From Candidatus Aquidulcis sp. (lineage in GTDB: Bacteria > Chloroflexota > Anaerolineae > Anaerolineales > E44-bin32), in NCBI GenBank assembly GCA_020723365.1, contig DYJB01000009.1, forward strand, positions 1-36,024: a stretch of 36,024 nucleotides of DNA. Direction: 5' to 3'. The position numbers and the translations under genes were made by a program. This document shows positions 20,233 through 28,860 of this stretch, in pieces. Positions within the stretch are counted from its first letter, which is position 1; each line of letters starts with the position of its first letter. The notes beneath the pieces are model-generated. The model did not search any database. It saw only the letters and a program-made list of their open reading frames with translations, and was not told the origin of the DNA.

Positions 20233-22038
20233 ATGCGTTCCAAGGGATTGGCCGTTATCGGCCTTTTGGTGGCAGCCAGCATGATTCTGGCGGCCTGCGG
20301 CACGGCGACCCCCGAGACCGTCATCCAGACGGTGGTGGTCGAAGGGACGCCGATGGTGGTTGAGGTTACGGCGGCCGCACCCGCTGGCCCGAAGATGGTC
20401 ACGGGCAGCTTCGGCCCCGGCGACGTGCCGACGATCGACCCCGGCCTGTCGACGGATACCTCGTCGACCACAATCGTGAACGCCACGACGATCGGGCTGA
20501 GCTACCTGTACGAGTCGGACGCCACGCTGCACCCCGGCGCGGCCCAGTCGTGGGACATCTCCGAGGACGGCCTGGTCTACACCTTCAAGCTGTTCGACAA
20601 CATCCCGTGGGTCAAGTGGGATGGCTCGCAGGTGGTCAAGGTTCAGACCTGCCCGGACGAAGCCGGCGCCACCAAGGACCGGATGCTCACGGCCTACGAC
20701 TTCGAGTACGGCATCAAGCGCGCCCTGTCGCCTGAGCTGGCCTCGGACTACGCCTATGTGCTCGGCTTCGCCATCAAGGGAGCCAATGAGTACAACGCCG
20801 GCGAGGCCACCGCGGATGAGGTGGGCGTCAAGGCCATCGACGACACCACGCTCGAGGTGACCTTCCTCGAGGACGCCGCCTACAACATCAACATCATCGG
20901 CCTGTGGACGGCGCACGCCGTGCCCAAGTGGCTGATCGAGGGCGATGACTGCACCGAGGCCCGCGGCGACCGCTGGACCGAGCCCGGCTTCTTCCAGGGC
21001 TACGGACCGTTCACGCTCAAGGAATGGGTGCACGACTCGTACATCACCATCGTCAAGAACCCGTTCTGGCCGGGCACCCCGGACATCCCGATGCCCAAGC
21101 TGGACGAGGTCAAGCACCTGATGCTGGATGAGGTCGCCGAGTTCGCCGAGTACGAGGCGGGCAACGTCGACTTCTCGCACGTGCCGCTGGCGGACATCGA
21201 GCGCGTCAAGGCCGATCCGGTTCTCTCGGCCGAGTACCGCAGCGCGCCGAACCTGTGCACCTACTACTACGGCTTCAACACCAAGGCCCCGTTCGTCGAT
21301 GACGTGCGCGTGCGCAAGGCCCTCTCGATGGCGATCGACCGCCAGGGCCTGATCGACAACGTCCTCAAGGCGGGCCAGGAGCCGGCGCAGTGGTTCTCGC
21401 GCCCCGGCCTGGTGGCGGCCCCGACCATGGCCGACTACCCGGATCTGGGCATCAAGTACGATGCGGCGGGCGCCAAGGCCCTGATCGACGAGTACCTGGC
21501 GGAGAAGGGCATCACCGCCGCCGACGTGGACATCACCCTGATGTTCAACACCTCGTCCGGCCACCAGAAGATCGCCGAGGCCATCCAGCAGATGTGGAAG
21601 ACCAACCTGGGCCTCGACATCAAGGTGACCAACCAGGAGTGGAAGGTCTTCCTCGAGACCATCCGCGACCCGGTGGCGACGCCGCAGATCTACCGGCTCG
21701 GCTGGTGCGTCGACTACCCGGATGCGAACAACTTCATCCGGGAGGTCTTCATCGAGGGCGGCTCGGCCAACATCAAGGGCGGCGGCGGCATCTCCTGGGG
21801 TGCCGGCGATCCTGAGTACGACGCCTGGGCGCAGCTGCTTCTCGACGCGGCCAAGGAACGGGATCCTCAGAAGCGCACCGATATGTACGCGCAGGCTGAG
21901 GAAGTCCTGGTCGACACCTATGCCGCCATCGCGCCGATCTACTGGTACACGTCGTCCGGCGTGACCAAGCCGTACGTCACCCGCTCGTATGCCGTCACCG
22001 GGCACAATGAGTTCGTGACCTGGGACGTCAGCAAGTAA
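20233..22038 (+). CDS. Oligopeptide ABC transporter substrate-binding protein (family 5), lipoprotein
   Basis: MRSKGLAVIGLLVAASMILAACGTATPETVIQTVVVEGTP; SBP_bac_5 features (VRVRKALSMAIDRQGLIDNV). RBS AAGGAGGAGG. Confidence 0.96.
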   Translation: MRSKGLAVIGLLVAASMILAACGTATPETVIQTVVVEGTPMVVEVTAAAPAGPKMVTGSFGPGDVPTIDPGLSTDTSSTTIVNATTIGLSYLYESDATLHPGAAQSWDISEDGLVYTFKLFDNIPWVKWDGSQVVKVQTCPDEAGATKDRMLTAYDFEYGIKRALSPELASDYAYVLGFAIKGANEYNAGEATADEVGVKAIDDTTLEVTFLEDAAYNINIIGLWTAHAVPKWLIEGDDCTEARGDRWTEPGFFQGYGPFTLKEWVHDSYITIVKNPFWPGTPDIPMPKLDEVKHLMLDEVAEFAEYEAGNVDFSHVPLADIERVKADPVLSAEYRSAPNLCTYYYGFNTKAPFVDDVRVRKALSMAIDRQGLIDNVLKAGQEPAQWFSRPGLVAAPTMADYPDLGIKYDAAGAKALIDEYLAEKGITAADVDITLMFNTSSGHQKIAEAIQQMWKTNLGLDIKVTNQEWKVFLETIRDPVATPQIYRLGWCVDYPDANNFIREVFIEGGSANIKGGGGISWGAGDPEYDAWAQLLLDAAKERDPQKRTDMYAQAEEVLVDTYAAIAPIYWYTSSGVTKPYVTRSYAVTGHNEFVTWDVSK

Positions 22039-22052
22039 GTTCGTTCGACCGT

Positions 22053-22082
22053 CCTGGGGGAGGGCGCCCGCCCTCCCCCAGG
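22053..22082 (+). terminator. Strong intra-operon hairpin between SBP and permease genes
   Basis: CCTGGGGGAGGGCG-CC-CGCCCTCCCCCAGG, 14-bp perfect arms. Confidence 0.65.
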
Positions 22083-22162
22083 GCAGCCCGCCTGCGGAGC
22101 GGCGCCCCGTCGTGGACGCCGCTCCGGAGCCGGGCTGCACCTCAGGCTCGAGGAGCAAGGGT

Positions 22163-23245
22163 ATGGGGCGCTACTTCGTCCGCCGCCTGCTGTGGATGAT
22201 GCTGGTCCTGTTCGTCGTCTCGGCCATCACCTTCGGGCTGATGCACGCCGTTCCCGGCGGGCCGTTCTCCCGCGAGAAGGCGCTGCCCCAGGAAATCCTG
22301 GACAACCTCAACGCCCGCTACCATCTTGATGAGCCGCTGGTGGTGCAGTACGCCCGCTACCTGTACGACGTCATGATCCCGCGCTTCAGCCTGCTGGAAA
22401 AGGACCCCGACGGGGGCTACATCAAGCCGATACCGTCGCTGGTGGACGACTTCGTCATTCGTTTCAACATCGGCGCCGTCGAGTTCAAGTGGATGAACTT
22501 CGGCCCGTCGTATGCCTCGCGCAGCCGAACCGTGAACGATGTCTTCAAGCAGCAGCTGCCGGTTTCCTTCCAGCTGGGCATGATGTCGCTGGGCTTTGCC
22601 CTCTTGCTGGGCGTGCCCATGGGCATCCTGGCCGCCCTCAAGCAGAATACGATCTGGGACTACCTGGGCATGAGCGTGGCCATCTTTGGCGTCTCCGTGC
22701 CGGTCATCGTCCTGGGGCCCATCCTGGTGTGGATTTTCGGCGTGTCGCTCAAATGGCTCCCGCCCACGGGCTGGGGCTCCCAGCCGCCGTACGTCCTGGG
22801 GTTGTTCCCCTCCAACCTGGGGCCGGAGTTCTTCAAGTACGCCATCATGCCGTCGGTCGCTCTGGGCCTTGTGTCGTCGGCCTCCATTGCCCGGCTGACG
22901 CGCGCCAGCCTGCTGCAGGTCATCCGGGAGGACTACATCCGGACGGCCCGGGCCAAGGGATTGATGGAACGCCTGGTCATCACCCGCCATGCGCTCAAGA
23001 ATTCGCTCATCCCGGTGGTGACCATCCTGGGCCCGCTCTTCGCCGCCCTGGTGACCGGCACCTTCATCACCGAGCAGATCTTCGGCATCCCCGGCATGGG
23101 CAAGTACTTCGTCACCAGCATCACCAACCGCGACTACCCGGTCATCATGGGCACCATCCTGCTCTACGCCATCCTGCTCGTGGTCGCCAACGTCTTCGTC
23201 GACTTGATGTACGCCTACCTTGACCCTCGCATCCGCTACGACTAG
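22163..23245 (+). CDS. Oligopeptide ABC transporter permease (OppB/DppB)
   Basis: MGRYFVRRLLWMMLVLFVVSAITFGLMHAVPGGPF...EDYIRTARAKGLMERLVITRHALKNSLIPVVTILG...FGIPGMGKYFVTSITNRDYPVIMG. Confidence 0.97.
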   Translation: MGRYFVRRLLWMMLVLFVVSAITFGLMHAVPGGPFSREKALPQEILDNLNARYHLDEPLVVQYARYLYDVMIPRFSLLEKDPDGGYIKPIPSLVDDFVIRFNIGAVEFKWMNFGPSYASRSRTVNDVFKQQLPVSFQLGMMSLGFALLLGVPMGILAALKQNTIWDYLGMSVAIFGVSVPVIVLGPILVWIFGVSLKWLPPTGWGSQPPYVLGLFPSNLGPEFFKYAIMPSVALGLVSSASIARLTRASLLQVIREDYIRTARAKGLMERLVITRHALKNSLIPVVTILGPLFAALVTGTFITEQIFGIPGMGKYFVTSITNRDYPVIMGTILLYAILLVVANVFVDLMYAYLDPRIRYD

Positions 23246-23260
23246 CGGCAGGAGACTGGC

Positions 23261-24283
23261 ATGTCGGCACAAACGGGAGTTCTCAAGGCGGGCGCCGGCG
23301 GAATGCCGCTAACGATGAAGCGCGAAAGCCTGACGGCCGACGCCTTCCGCCGGCTGATCCGCAACCGGGCCGCGGTGGTGGGCGGGCTCATCGTCCTGCT
23401 CCTGGCCCTGATCGCCATTTTCGCCGGGCAGATCGCCCCCAAGTCGTATGAAGTCCAGGTCCTGATCGACAACAACAAGGTCCCGGCCTGGATGGTGTCC
23501 CTCTTCTCCAGCATGGCGCCGTACGCCAAGACGACGACGGACTACCTGCTGGGCGCCGACTACGTCGGAAGGGATCTGTTCAGCCGGCTGGTCTACGGCT
23601 CGCGCGTCTCGCTTTCGGTCGCCTTCATCGGCCCGATCATCAGCCTGCTGATCGGCGTCGTCTACGGCAGCATCTCGGGCTTCTTCGGCGGCCGGGCCGA
23701 CAACCTGATGATGCGCATCGTCGACGTGCTCTACGCCTTCCCGACTCTGCTGTTCGTCATTCTGCTGATGGCCTTCTTCCGTTCGACCTTCGCCAAGCCC
23801 GACCCCGGATCGTTCGCCTATGGCTTGAGCCAACTTGACGCCCGCATGGGCGGCATGCTCTTCATCTTCATGGGCATCGGCTTCACGGCCTGGGAGACGA
23901 TGGCGCGGTTGACGCGTGGGCAGGTGCTTTCGGTGCGGGAGAAGGAGTTCGTTGAGGCGGCGCGCACGGTGGGCGCCGGCAATGGGCGCATCATGTTCCG
24001 CCACATTCTGCCCAACATCGTCGGCCCGCTCGTGGTCTTCGAATCGCTGTCCATTCCCACCTACATCACCTTCGAGGCCTTCCTGTCGTACATCGGCCTG
24101 GGGGTGAACCCGCCCACGCCGTCGTGGGGTTCGATGATCGCCGAGGGCGGTTCGGTCATCCGCACCTACCCCAACCAGGCGGTCTTCCCGGCCCTGGCGT
24201 TGGCCATCACCATGTTCGCCTTCAACTTCCTGGGGGATGGCCTGCGCGACGCGCTCGACCCCCGCCTGCGAGGCACACAGTAG
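23261..24283 (+). CDS. Oligopeptide ABC transporter permease (OppC/DppC)
   Basis: LLGADYVGRDLFSRLVYGSRVSLSVAFIGP...EFVEAARTVGAGNGRIMFRHILPNIVGPLVV...FLGDGLRDALDPRLRG. Confidence 0.97.
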   Translation: MSAQTGVLKAGAGGMPLTMKRESLTADAFRRLIRNRAAVVGGLIVLLLALIAIFAGQIAPKSYEVQVLIDNNKVPAWMVSLFSSMAPYAKTTTDYLLGADYVGRDLFSRLVYGSRVSLSVAFIGPIISLLIGVVYGSISGFFGGRADNLMMRIVDVLYAFPTLLFVILLMAFFRSTFAKPDPGSFAYGLSQLDARMGGMLFIFMGIGFTAWETMARLTRGQVLSVREKEFVEAARTVGAGNGRIMFRHILPNIVGPLVVFESLSIPTYITFEAFLSYIGLGVNPPTPSWGSMIAEGGSVIRTYPNQAVFPALALAITMFAFNFLGDGLRDALDPRLRGTQ

Positions 24284-24305
24284 CCCGGCAGCTGGCGCTG
24301 ACCCG

Positions 24306-24334
24306 ACACACGCCCCCCGCCCGGGGGCGTGTGT
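24306..24334 (+). terminator. Hairpin after the permease gene, directly abutting a -10-like TATAAT
   Basis: ACACACGCCCCC-CGCCC-GGGGGCGTGTGT, 12-bp perfect stem; the last T is the first base of TATAAT (24334-24339). Confidence 0.6.
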
Positions 24335-24385
24335 ATAATGCCTGCAGCCCGTGCCGGAATGCGCGTGTGGGAGAGATGGACCACC

Positions 24386-25111
24386 ATGGCTGATCGACAT
24401 CGAACCCGAGCCCGTCTCTTCACCCTGGTCGGCGCGGCGCTGGTCTTGCTGGCCACGACGGCGGCCGCCTTCACGGGGTCGGTGAGCTCGCGCCGCTTGG
24501 CCCAGGGCGATCCCCGCCTCGAGCAGCTCCAGGCCGGCTGGGAGGTCTATCGCATCTGGTGCTCGGCCTGCCACGCCTACTCGGGTGAGGGCTTGACGCC
24601 CGCCTGGATCAGCACCTGGGCCCCCGATGATCAGAACTGCTGGCAGTCGAAGTGCCACTCTCTCAACCACCCGGACGACGGCTTCTTCCTGCCGCACTTC
24701 ATCCCGGCCGTAGTCGGGAAGGGCGTCCTGGATCACTTCGGCGACGGACCGACGCTATACGGCTACGTCTCGACACTGATGCCTTACCAGGAGCCCGGCG
24801 TGCTCTCCCAGGACCAGTACTACGCCGTCCTGGCGCAAGTGCTTAGCATGAACGGGATCGACTACGGCGTGGAGCCGTTGGGTCCGGAGACCATCGGCGC
24901 CGTTGCGTTGGGTGGTCCGCCGGCTTCCGTCCTCCCCGCCGCACCGACGGTCGAGGCGCCGGAGGGGCACTCCATGCCGCCCGCCGCCGCAGCAAACCCG
25001 CCCGCCGGGCCCCGGCCCGCGGCCTGGCTGGCCGGATTGCTGATCAGCCTGGGCCTGGCCTCCGTCGCCTCGGTGGCGGTCGCCGTCGAGAGCCGCTCGA
25101 GTCGAGAGTAA
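24386..25111 (+). CDS. Membrane-anchored/secreted c-type cytochrome-like protein
   Basis: N-terminal TM/signal (ARLFTLVGAALVLLATTAAAF), CSACH heme c motif, CWQSKCH second motif, C-terminal TM (AAWLAGLLISLGLASVASVAVAV). An upstream in-frame start at 24329 is also possible. Confidence 0.82.
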   Translation: MADRHRTRARLFTLVGAALVLLATTAAAFTGSVSSRRLAQGDPRLEQLQAGWEVYRIWCSACHAYSGEGLTPAWISTWAPDDQNCWQSKCHSLNHPDDGFFLPHFIPAVVGKGVLDHFGDGPTLYGYVSTLMPYQEPGVLSQDQYYAVLAQVLSMNGIDYGVEPLGPETIGAVALGGPPASVLPAAPTVEAPEGHSMPPAAAANPPAGPRPAAWLAGLLISLGLASVASVAVAVESRSSRE

Positions 25112-25115
25112 TCCC

Positions 25116-26171
25116 ATGCCGCCTGAATCCCACGGCCCAGCCAGCGACGTGACCTCCGGCAGCCCCACGCTGCTCGAGGTTCAGGACCTACGCACGTACT
25201 TCTTCACCGAGGACGGTGTCGTCAAGGCCGTCGACGGCGTGGACTTCGAAGTGCGCCGTGGCGAGATCTTCGGGCTGGTAGGCGAGTCCGGATGCGGCAA
25301 GAGCGTCACCGCCATGTCGATCCTGCAGCTGATCGATCCGCCAGGCCAGATCGCCGGGGGCAGGATCGTCTTCGACGGACTCTCGCTGCTCGAGCTTCCC
25401 GAGAACCAGATGGTGGATCTGCGCGGCAGCCGGATCTCGATGATCTTCCAACAGCCGCAATCCAGCCTCAATCCGGTGTTCAGCATCGGCAGCCAGGTGG
25501 GCGAGGTGCTGCAGCTCCACCAGCAGATGAACCGCGAGCAGTCGTGGAAGCGCGCCGTCGAGCTGCTGCGCATGGTGGGGATCCCCGATCCGGAAGGCCG
25601 CGCCAAGGCCTATCCGCACGAGATGTCGGGCGGGCAGGCGCAGCGCGTGATGATCGCCATGGCGCTGGCCCTCAACCCGCAGCTGCTCATCGCCGATGAG
25701 CCGACGACGGCCCTGGACGTGACCATCCAGGCCCAGATTCTCGACCTGATGCGGGACCTGAGCTCACGCTGGAACACGTCCGTGATCCTGATCACGCACG
25801 ACCTGGGCGTGGTCGCAGAGATGGCTCAGCGCGTGGCGGTGATGTACGCCGGTCGCATTGTTGAGCAGGCCCCGGTGAGGACGCTCTTCGATCACGCCCT
25901 GCACCCGTACACGCAGGGGCTGATCGCCTCCATCCCGGTCCTGGGCAAGGTCGCCGATCGGCTGGAGGTCATCCCGGGTTCGGTCCCCAATCTGATCGAC
26001 CTGCCGCCCGGATGCCGGTTCGCGGCACGCTGCCAGGCCCGCCTCAAGCACGCCCTCACCATCTGCACCGAGAGCGAGCCGGACCTTGAGGATGTGGGTC
26101 AGGGGCACCGCGTGCGCTGCTGGCTGTACCAGAGTCGCGGAGATCACCGCGCCCCGCTGAACGCCGACTAG
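25116..26171 (+). CDS. Oligopeptide/dipeptide ABC transporter ATP-binding protein (OppD/DppD), copy 2
   Basis: [61 protein letters not shown]-terminal Cys motif. Confidence 0.96.
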   Translation: MPPESHGPASDVTSGSPTLLEVQDLRTYFFTEDGVVKAVDGVDFEVRRGEIFGLVGESGCGKSVTAMSILQLIDPPGQIAGGRIVFDGLSLLELPENQMVDLRGSRISMIFQQPQSSLNPVFSIGSQVGEVLQLHQQMNREQSWKRAVELLRMVGIPDPEGRAKAYPHEMSGGQAQRVMIAMALALNPQLLIADEPTTALDVTIQAQILDLMRDLSSRWNTSVILITHDLGVVAEMAQRVAVMYAGRIVEQAPVRTLFDHALHPYTQGLIASIPVLGKVADRLEVIPGSVPNLIDLPPGCRFAARCQARLKHALTICTESEPDLEDVGQGHRVRCWLYQSRGDHRAPLNAD

Positions 26172-26199
26172 GCGGCGGGGCAGGAGCGCAGGCGGACGC

Positions 26200-27195
26200 A
26201 TGAGCGAGTCAGTCTTCGGCAGCAACGGTCACAAGACGTTGATCCGGGTGGAGCATCTGACCAAGCACTTCCCCGTTCGCGGTGGTGTGCTTCAGCGAAT
26301 CCAGGCCTGGGTTCAGGCGGTCGACGACGTCAGCTTCGAGATTCGCGAGGGTGAGACGCTCGGGTTGGTAGGCGAATCCGGATGCGGCAAGACGACCGTC
26401 GGCCGCACGATGCTGCGCCTGCTCGAGCCGACGGGCGGAAACGTCACCTTCGACGGCGTCGATGTCTTCCAGCTGCGCGGCAACGAACTGAAGGCCATGC
26501 GCCGCAACATGCAGATCATCTTCCAGGATCCCTACTCGTCGCTCGATCCGCGCATGCCGGTCGGAGAATCGGTGGGGGAAGGGCTGCGCATCCATCGCAT
26601 CGGCACGCCGACGGAGCGCCGGAGGATCGTGCAGGACATGCTGCGCAAGGTTGGGCTGGAGGAGTATCACGCCCGCCGCTATCCGCATGAGTTCTCCGGC
26701 GGCCAGCGACAGCGCATCGGCATCGCCCGGGCGCTGGCCCTGCGGCCGCGCTTCATCGTCGCCGACGAGCCGGTCTCGGCCCTGGATGTCTCGATCCAGT
26801 CGCAGGTGCTCAACATCCTGCGCGACCTGCAGGCCGAGTTCAATCTGACCTACCTGTTCATCGCCCACAACATGAGCGTGGTCGAGCACATCTCCGACCG
26901 GGTGGCGGTCATGTACCTGGGCAAGGTGGTGGAGCTGGCCGGGCGCGGCGAGCTCTTCGCCAACCCGCTGCATCCGTACACCCAGGCGCTGATGTCGGCC
27001 ATTCCGATCCCTGATCCGCACCTGCGCAAGCAGCGCATCCTGCTGCCGGGCGACGTCCCCAGCCCGCTCAACCCTCCCAAAGGCTGCCGCTTCCACCCGC
27101 GCTGCCCGGTGGCGATGGATCACTGCGCCGTGCAGGAGCCGCGCTTCCAGGACGTCAGCCCAGGCCACGCGGTCGCCTGCTGGCGCGTGGCGTAG
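26200..27195 (+). CDS. Oligopeptide/dipeptide ABC transporter ATP-binding protein (OppF/DppF), copy 2
   Basis: [60 protein letters not shown]-terminal [15 protein letters not shown]. Confidence 0.96.
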   Translation: MSESVFGSNGHKTLIRVEHLTKHFPVRGGVLQRIQAWVQAVDDVSFEIREGETLGLVGESGCGKTTVGRTMLRLLEPTGGNVTFDGVDVFQLRGNELKAMRRNMQIIFQDPYSSLDPRMPVGESVGEGLRIHRIGTPTERRRIVQDMLRKVGLEEYHARRYPHEFSGGQRQRIGIARALALRPRFIVADEPVSALDVSIQSQVLNILRDLQAEFNLTYLFIAHNMSVVEHISDRVAVMYLGKVVELAGRGELFANPLHPYTQALMSAIPIPDPHLRKQRILLPGDVPSPLNPPKGCRFHPRCPVAMDHCAVQEPRFQDVSPGHAVACWRVA

Positions 27196-27324
27196 CGCGC
27201 GGCGAGGCATATCCCCGTTAGACTCCCGAATCGGCCCGAGCCCGCTGCGAGGCGCCCTTGGGGACAGCGCCCTCGCGCAGAGAGACGCGGGCATGGCGTG
27301 GATGCGCGCGAGCAGGTACCTTTC

Positions 27325-27406
27325 GCCCCCCCTCACCCTCGTCTTCTCCCCACGGGGGAGGGTGCCATGCTCCCTCTCCCGCAGGGAGACGGTGAGGTGA
27401 GGGGGC
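27325..27406. repeat. Intergenic inverted-repeat element (REP/MITE-like candidate)
   Basis: Imperfect terminal inverted repeats CGCCCCCCCTCACC...GGTGAGGGGGCG enclosing nested hairpins (CTCCCCACGGGGGAG and CTCCCTCTCCCGCAGGGAG). Confidence 0.55.
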
Positions 27407-27605
27407 GGAGTCCCGCACGGCGCTCAACCCGGGGCCCTACCCCTCAAGGCGCGACGTTGGGATCCATCCGGCCGGGGATGCGGGGATGCCGCAGGGCTTG
27501 GGGCGGGTCTCCAGGCGCCTCCCGGCTCAGCCTGCGGCACGGCGCGCTGTCTCCGATCGACGGGGTCAACTGGCCCCTCCAGCCCGCTGTGCTAGAATCC
27601 CTCGC

Positions 27606-28646
27606 ATGACCGCCCCGCGCATCCTGCTGGTCGACGACCAGCGCCAGGTCAGCCGCATGTTGCGCGCCAGCCTGGAGCTCTCCGGACAGGACTACAACGT
27701 CGCCGATGTCGCCTCGGCCGAAGAGGCGTTGATCGAGCTTGCCCGCGGCCCGATCGACTTGCTGGTGACCGACCTGCGCTTGCCGGGAATGTCGGGACTG
27801 GAACTGCTGGCGAAGGTGCGGCTGCAGAATCCGAAGGCGCGGGCGATCCTGATTACCGGCGCTCCCACGGACGAGATCGCCGCTGAGGCAACGGCGTTGG
27901 GCGTCATTGCCTTCCTGCGCAAGCCGCTGGGCACGAGCTTCTTCCTGGAAGCCGTGGCGCGGGCCCTTGAGGCCGGCGTGGCGGCGATCGAGCCGGAGGA
28001 GGCCGTCGAAGAGGAGCGGCCGCGCATCGCCGAGCGGCTGGCGGAACTCCGCCGCGAACTGGGGGCGGAGGCCGCCTTCCTGGTGGGCGACAACGGGCGT
28101 GTGCTGGCACGGGCGGGCGACCTGGTGAACCTTGACCTGGACGCCACACTGCCGCCGCTGATGGCCGCCTTCTCGGCCGGGTTGAAGGTCAGCCAGTTGA
28201 TGGGCGCCTCGATACCGGGCAACCTGCAGTACTTCAGCGGCCCGTCGTACGACTTCTACATGACCAACGTCGGGGCGGCCTACTGCCTGCTGATGGCCTT
28301 CACGGCCAAGCCCGAGGCGGGTCAGATGGGCGCCGTGGTCCACTTTGGCCGGCGCGCGGCCAGTGACCTGCTGGCGGCCCTCTCCAGCCTGGGAGTCATC
28401 GAGCCGAATGCCAAGGCAGAGGCACCCCTGCCGCCGGCGCCGCCTCCGATGGAGCCCGTGCGTGAGGTTTCGGCACGCGAGCTGGCCTCGGCGGCGCGCA
28501 AAGTGGGCCGCAAGGATGTCGAGTCGTATTGGGACGATGCCGTCGCCGACGCCAAGGACTTGAACCCGGCCGAGGGCGACGCGCTATCGTACGAGCAGGC
28601 CCGCCGCCTGGGATTGCTACCGGAGGACCCGGAGCCGAAAGGCTGA
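27606..28646 (+). CDS. Response regulator (REC) fused to a Roadblock/LC7-like domain
   Basis: RILLVDDQRQVSRMLRASLELSGQDYNVADVASAEEALIELARGPIDLLVTDLRLPGMSGLELL REC. C-terminal GAEAAFLVGDNGRVLARAGDL...LPPLMAAFSAGLKVSQLMG...YDFYMTNVGAAYCLLMAF resembles Roadblock/LC7. Confidence 0.85.
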   Translation: MTAPRILLVDDQRQVSRMLRASLELSGQDYNVADVASAEEALIELARGPIDLLVTDLRLPGMSGLELLAKVRLQNPKARAILITGAPTDEIAAEATALGVIAFLRKPLGTSFFLEAVARALEAGVAAIEPEEAVEEERPRIAERLAELRRELGAEAAFLVGDNGRVLARAGDLVNLDLDATLPPLMAAFSAGLKVSQLMGASIPGNLQYFSGPSYDFYMTNVGAAYCLLMAFTAKPEAGQMGAVVHFGRRAASDLLAALSSLGVIEPNAKAEAPLPPAPPPMEPVREVSARELASAARKVGRKDVESYWDDAVADAKDLNPAEGDALSYEQARRLGLLPEDPEPKG

Positions 28647-28697
28647 GCGCTCCCCCATGTTAGAATGGCGACGCCCTCGGCCCTCGCCGAGGGACCC

Positions 28698-28768
28698 TGG
28701 GGCGTAGTGCAATGGCAGCACACCGGACTTTGGATCCGTGGATCTAGGTTCGAATCCTGGCGCCCCAG
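28698..28768 (+). tRNA. tRNA-Gln (anticodon TTG)
   Basis: TGGGGCGTAGTGCAATGGCAGCACACCGGACTTTGGATCCGTGGATCTAGGTTCGAATCCTGGCGCCCCAG. Acceptor stem TGGGGCG/CGCCCCA pairs, GGTTCGAATCC T-arm, CT-TTG-GA anticodon loop; CCA not encoded. Confidence 0.93.
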
Positions 28769-28860
28769 CCTGACGAGTCGCTCCCCCACGCTGTGTGCAT
28801 CTCCGCCCTCGCATCCCAGGTCCGTCGCCCCGCCGGGATCGTCCCTGCAAGGAGCAACCC

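Noticed and set aside
23309-24736. 475-aa minus-strand ORF opposite oppC and the cytochrome
   Set aside because: Antisense of a well-conserved permease; composition biased to Gln/His/Glu/Arg.
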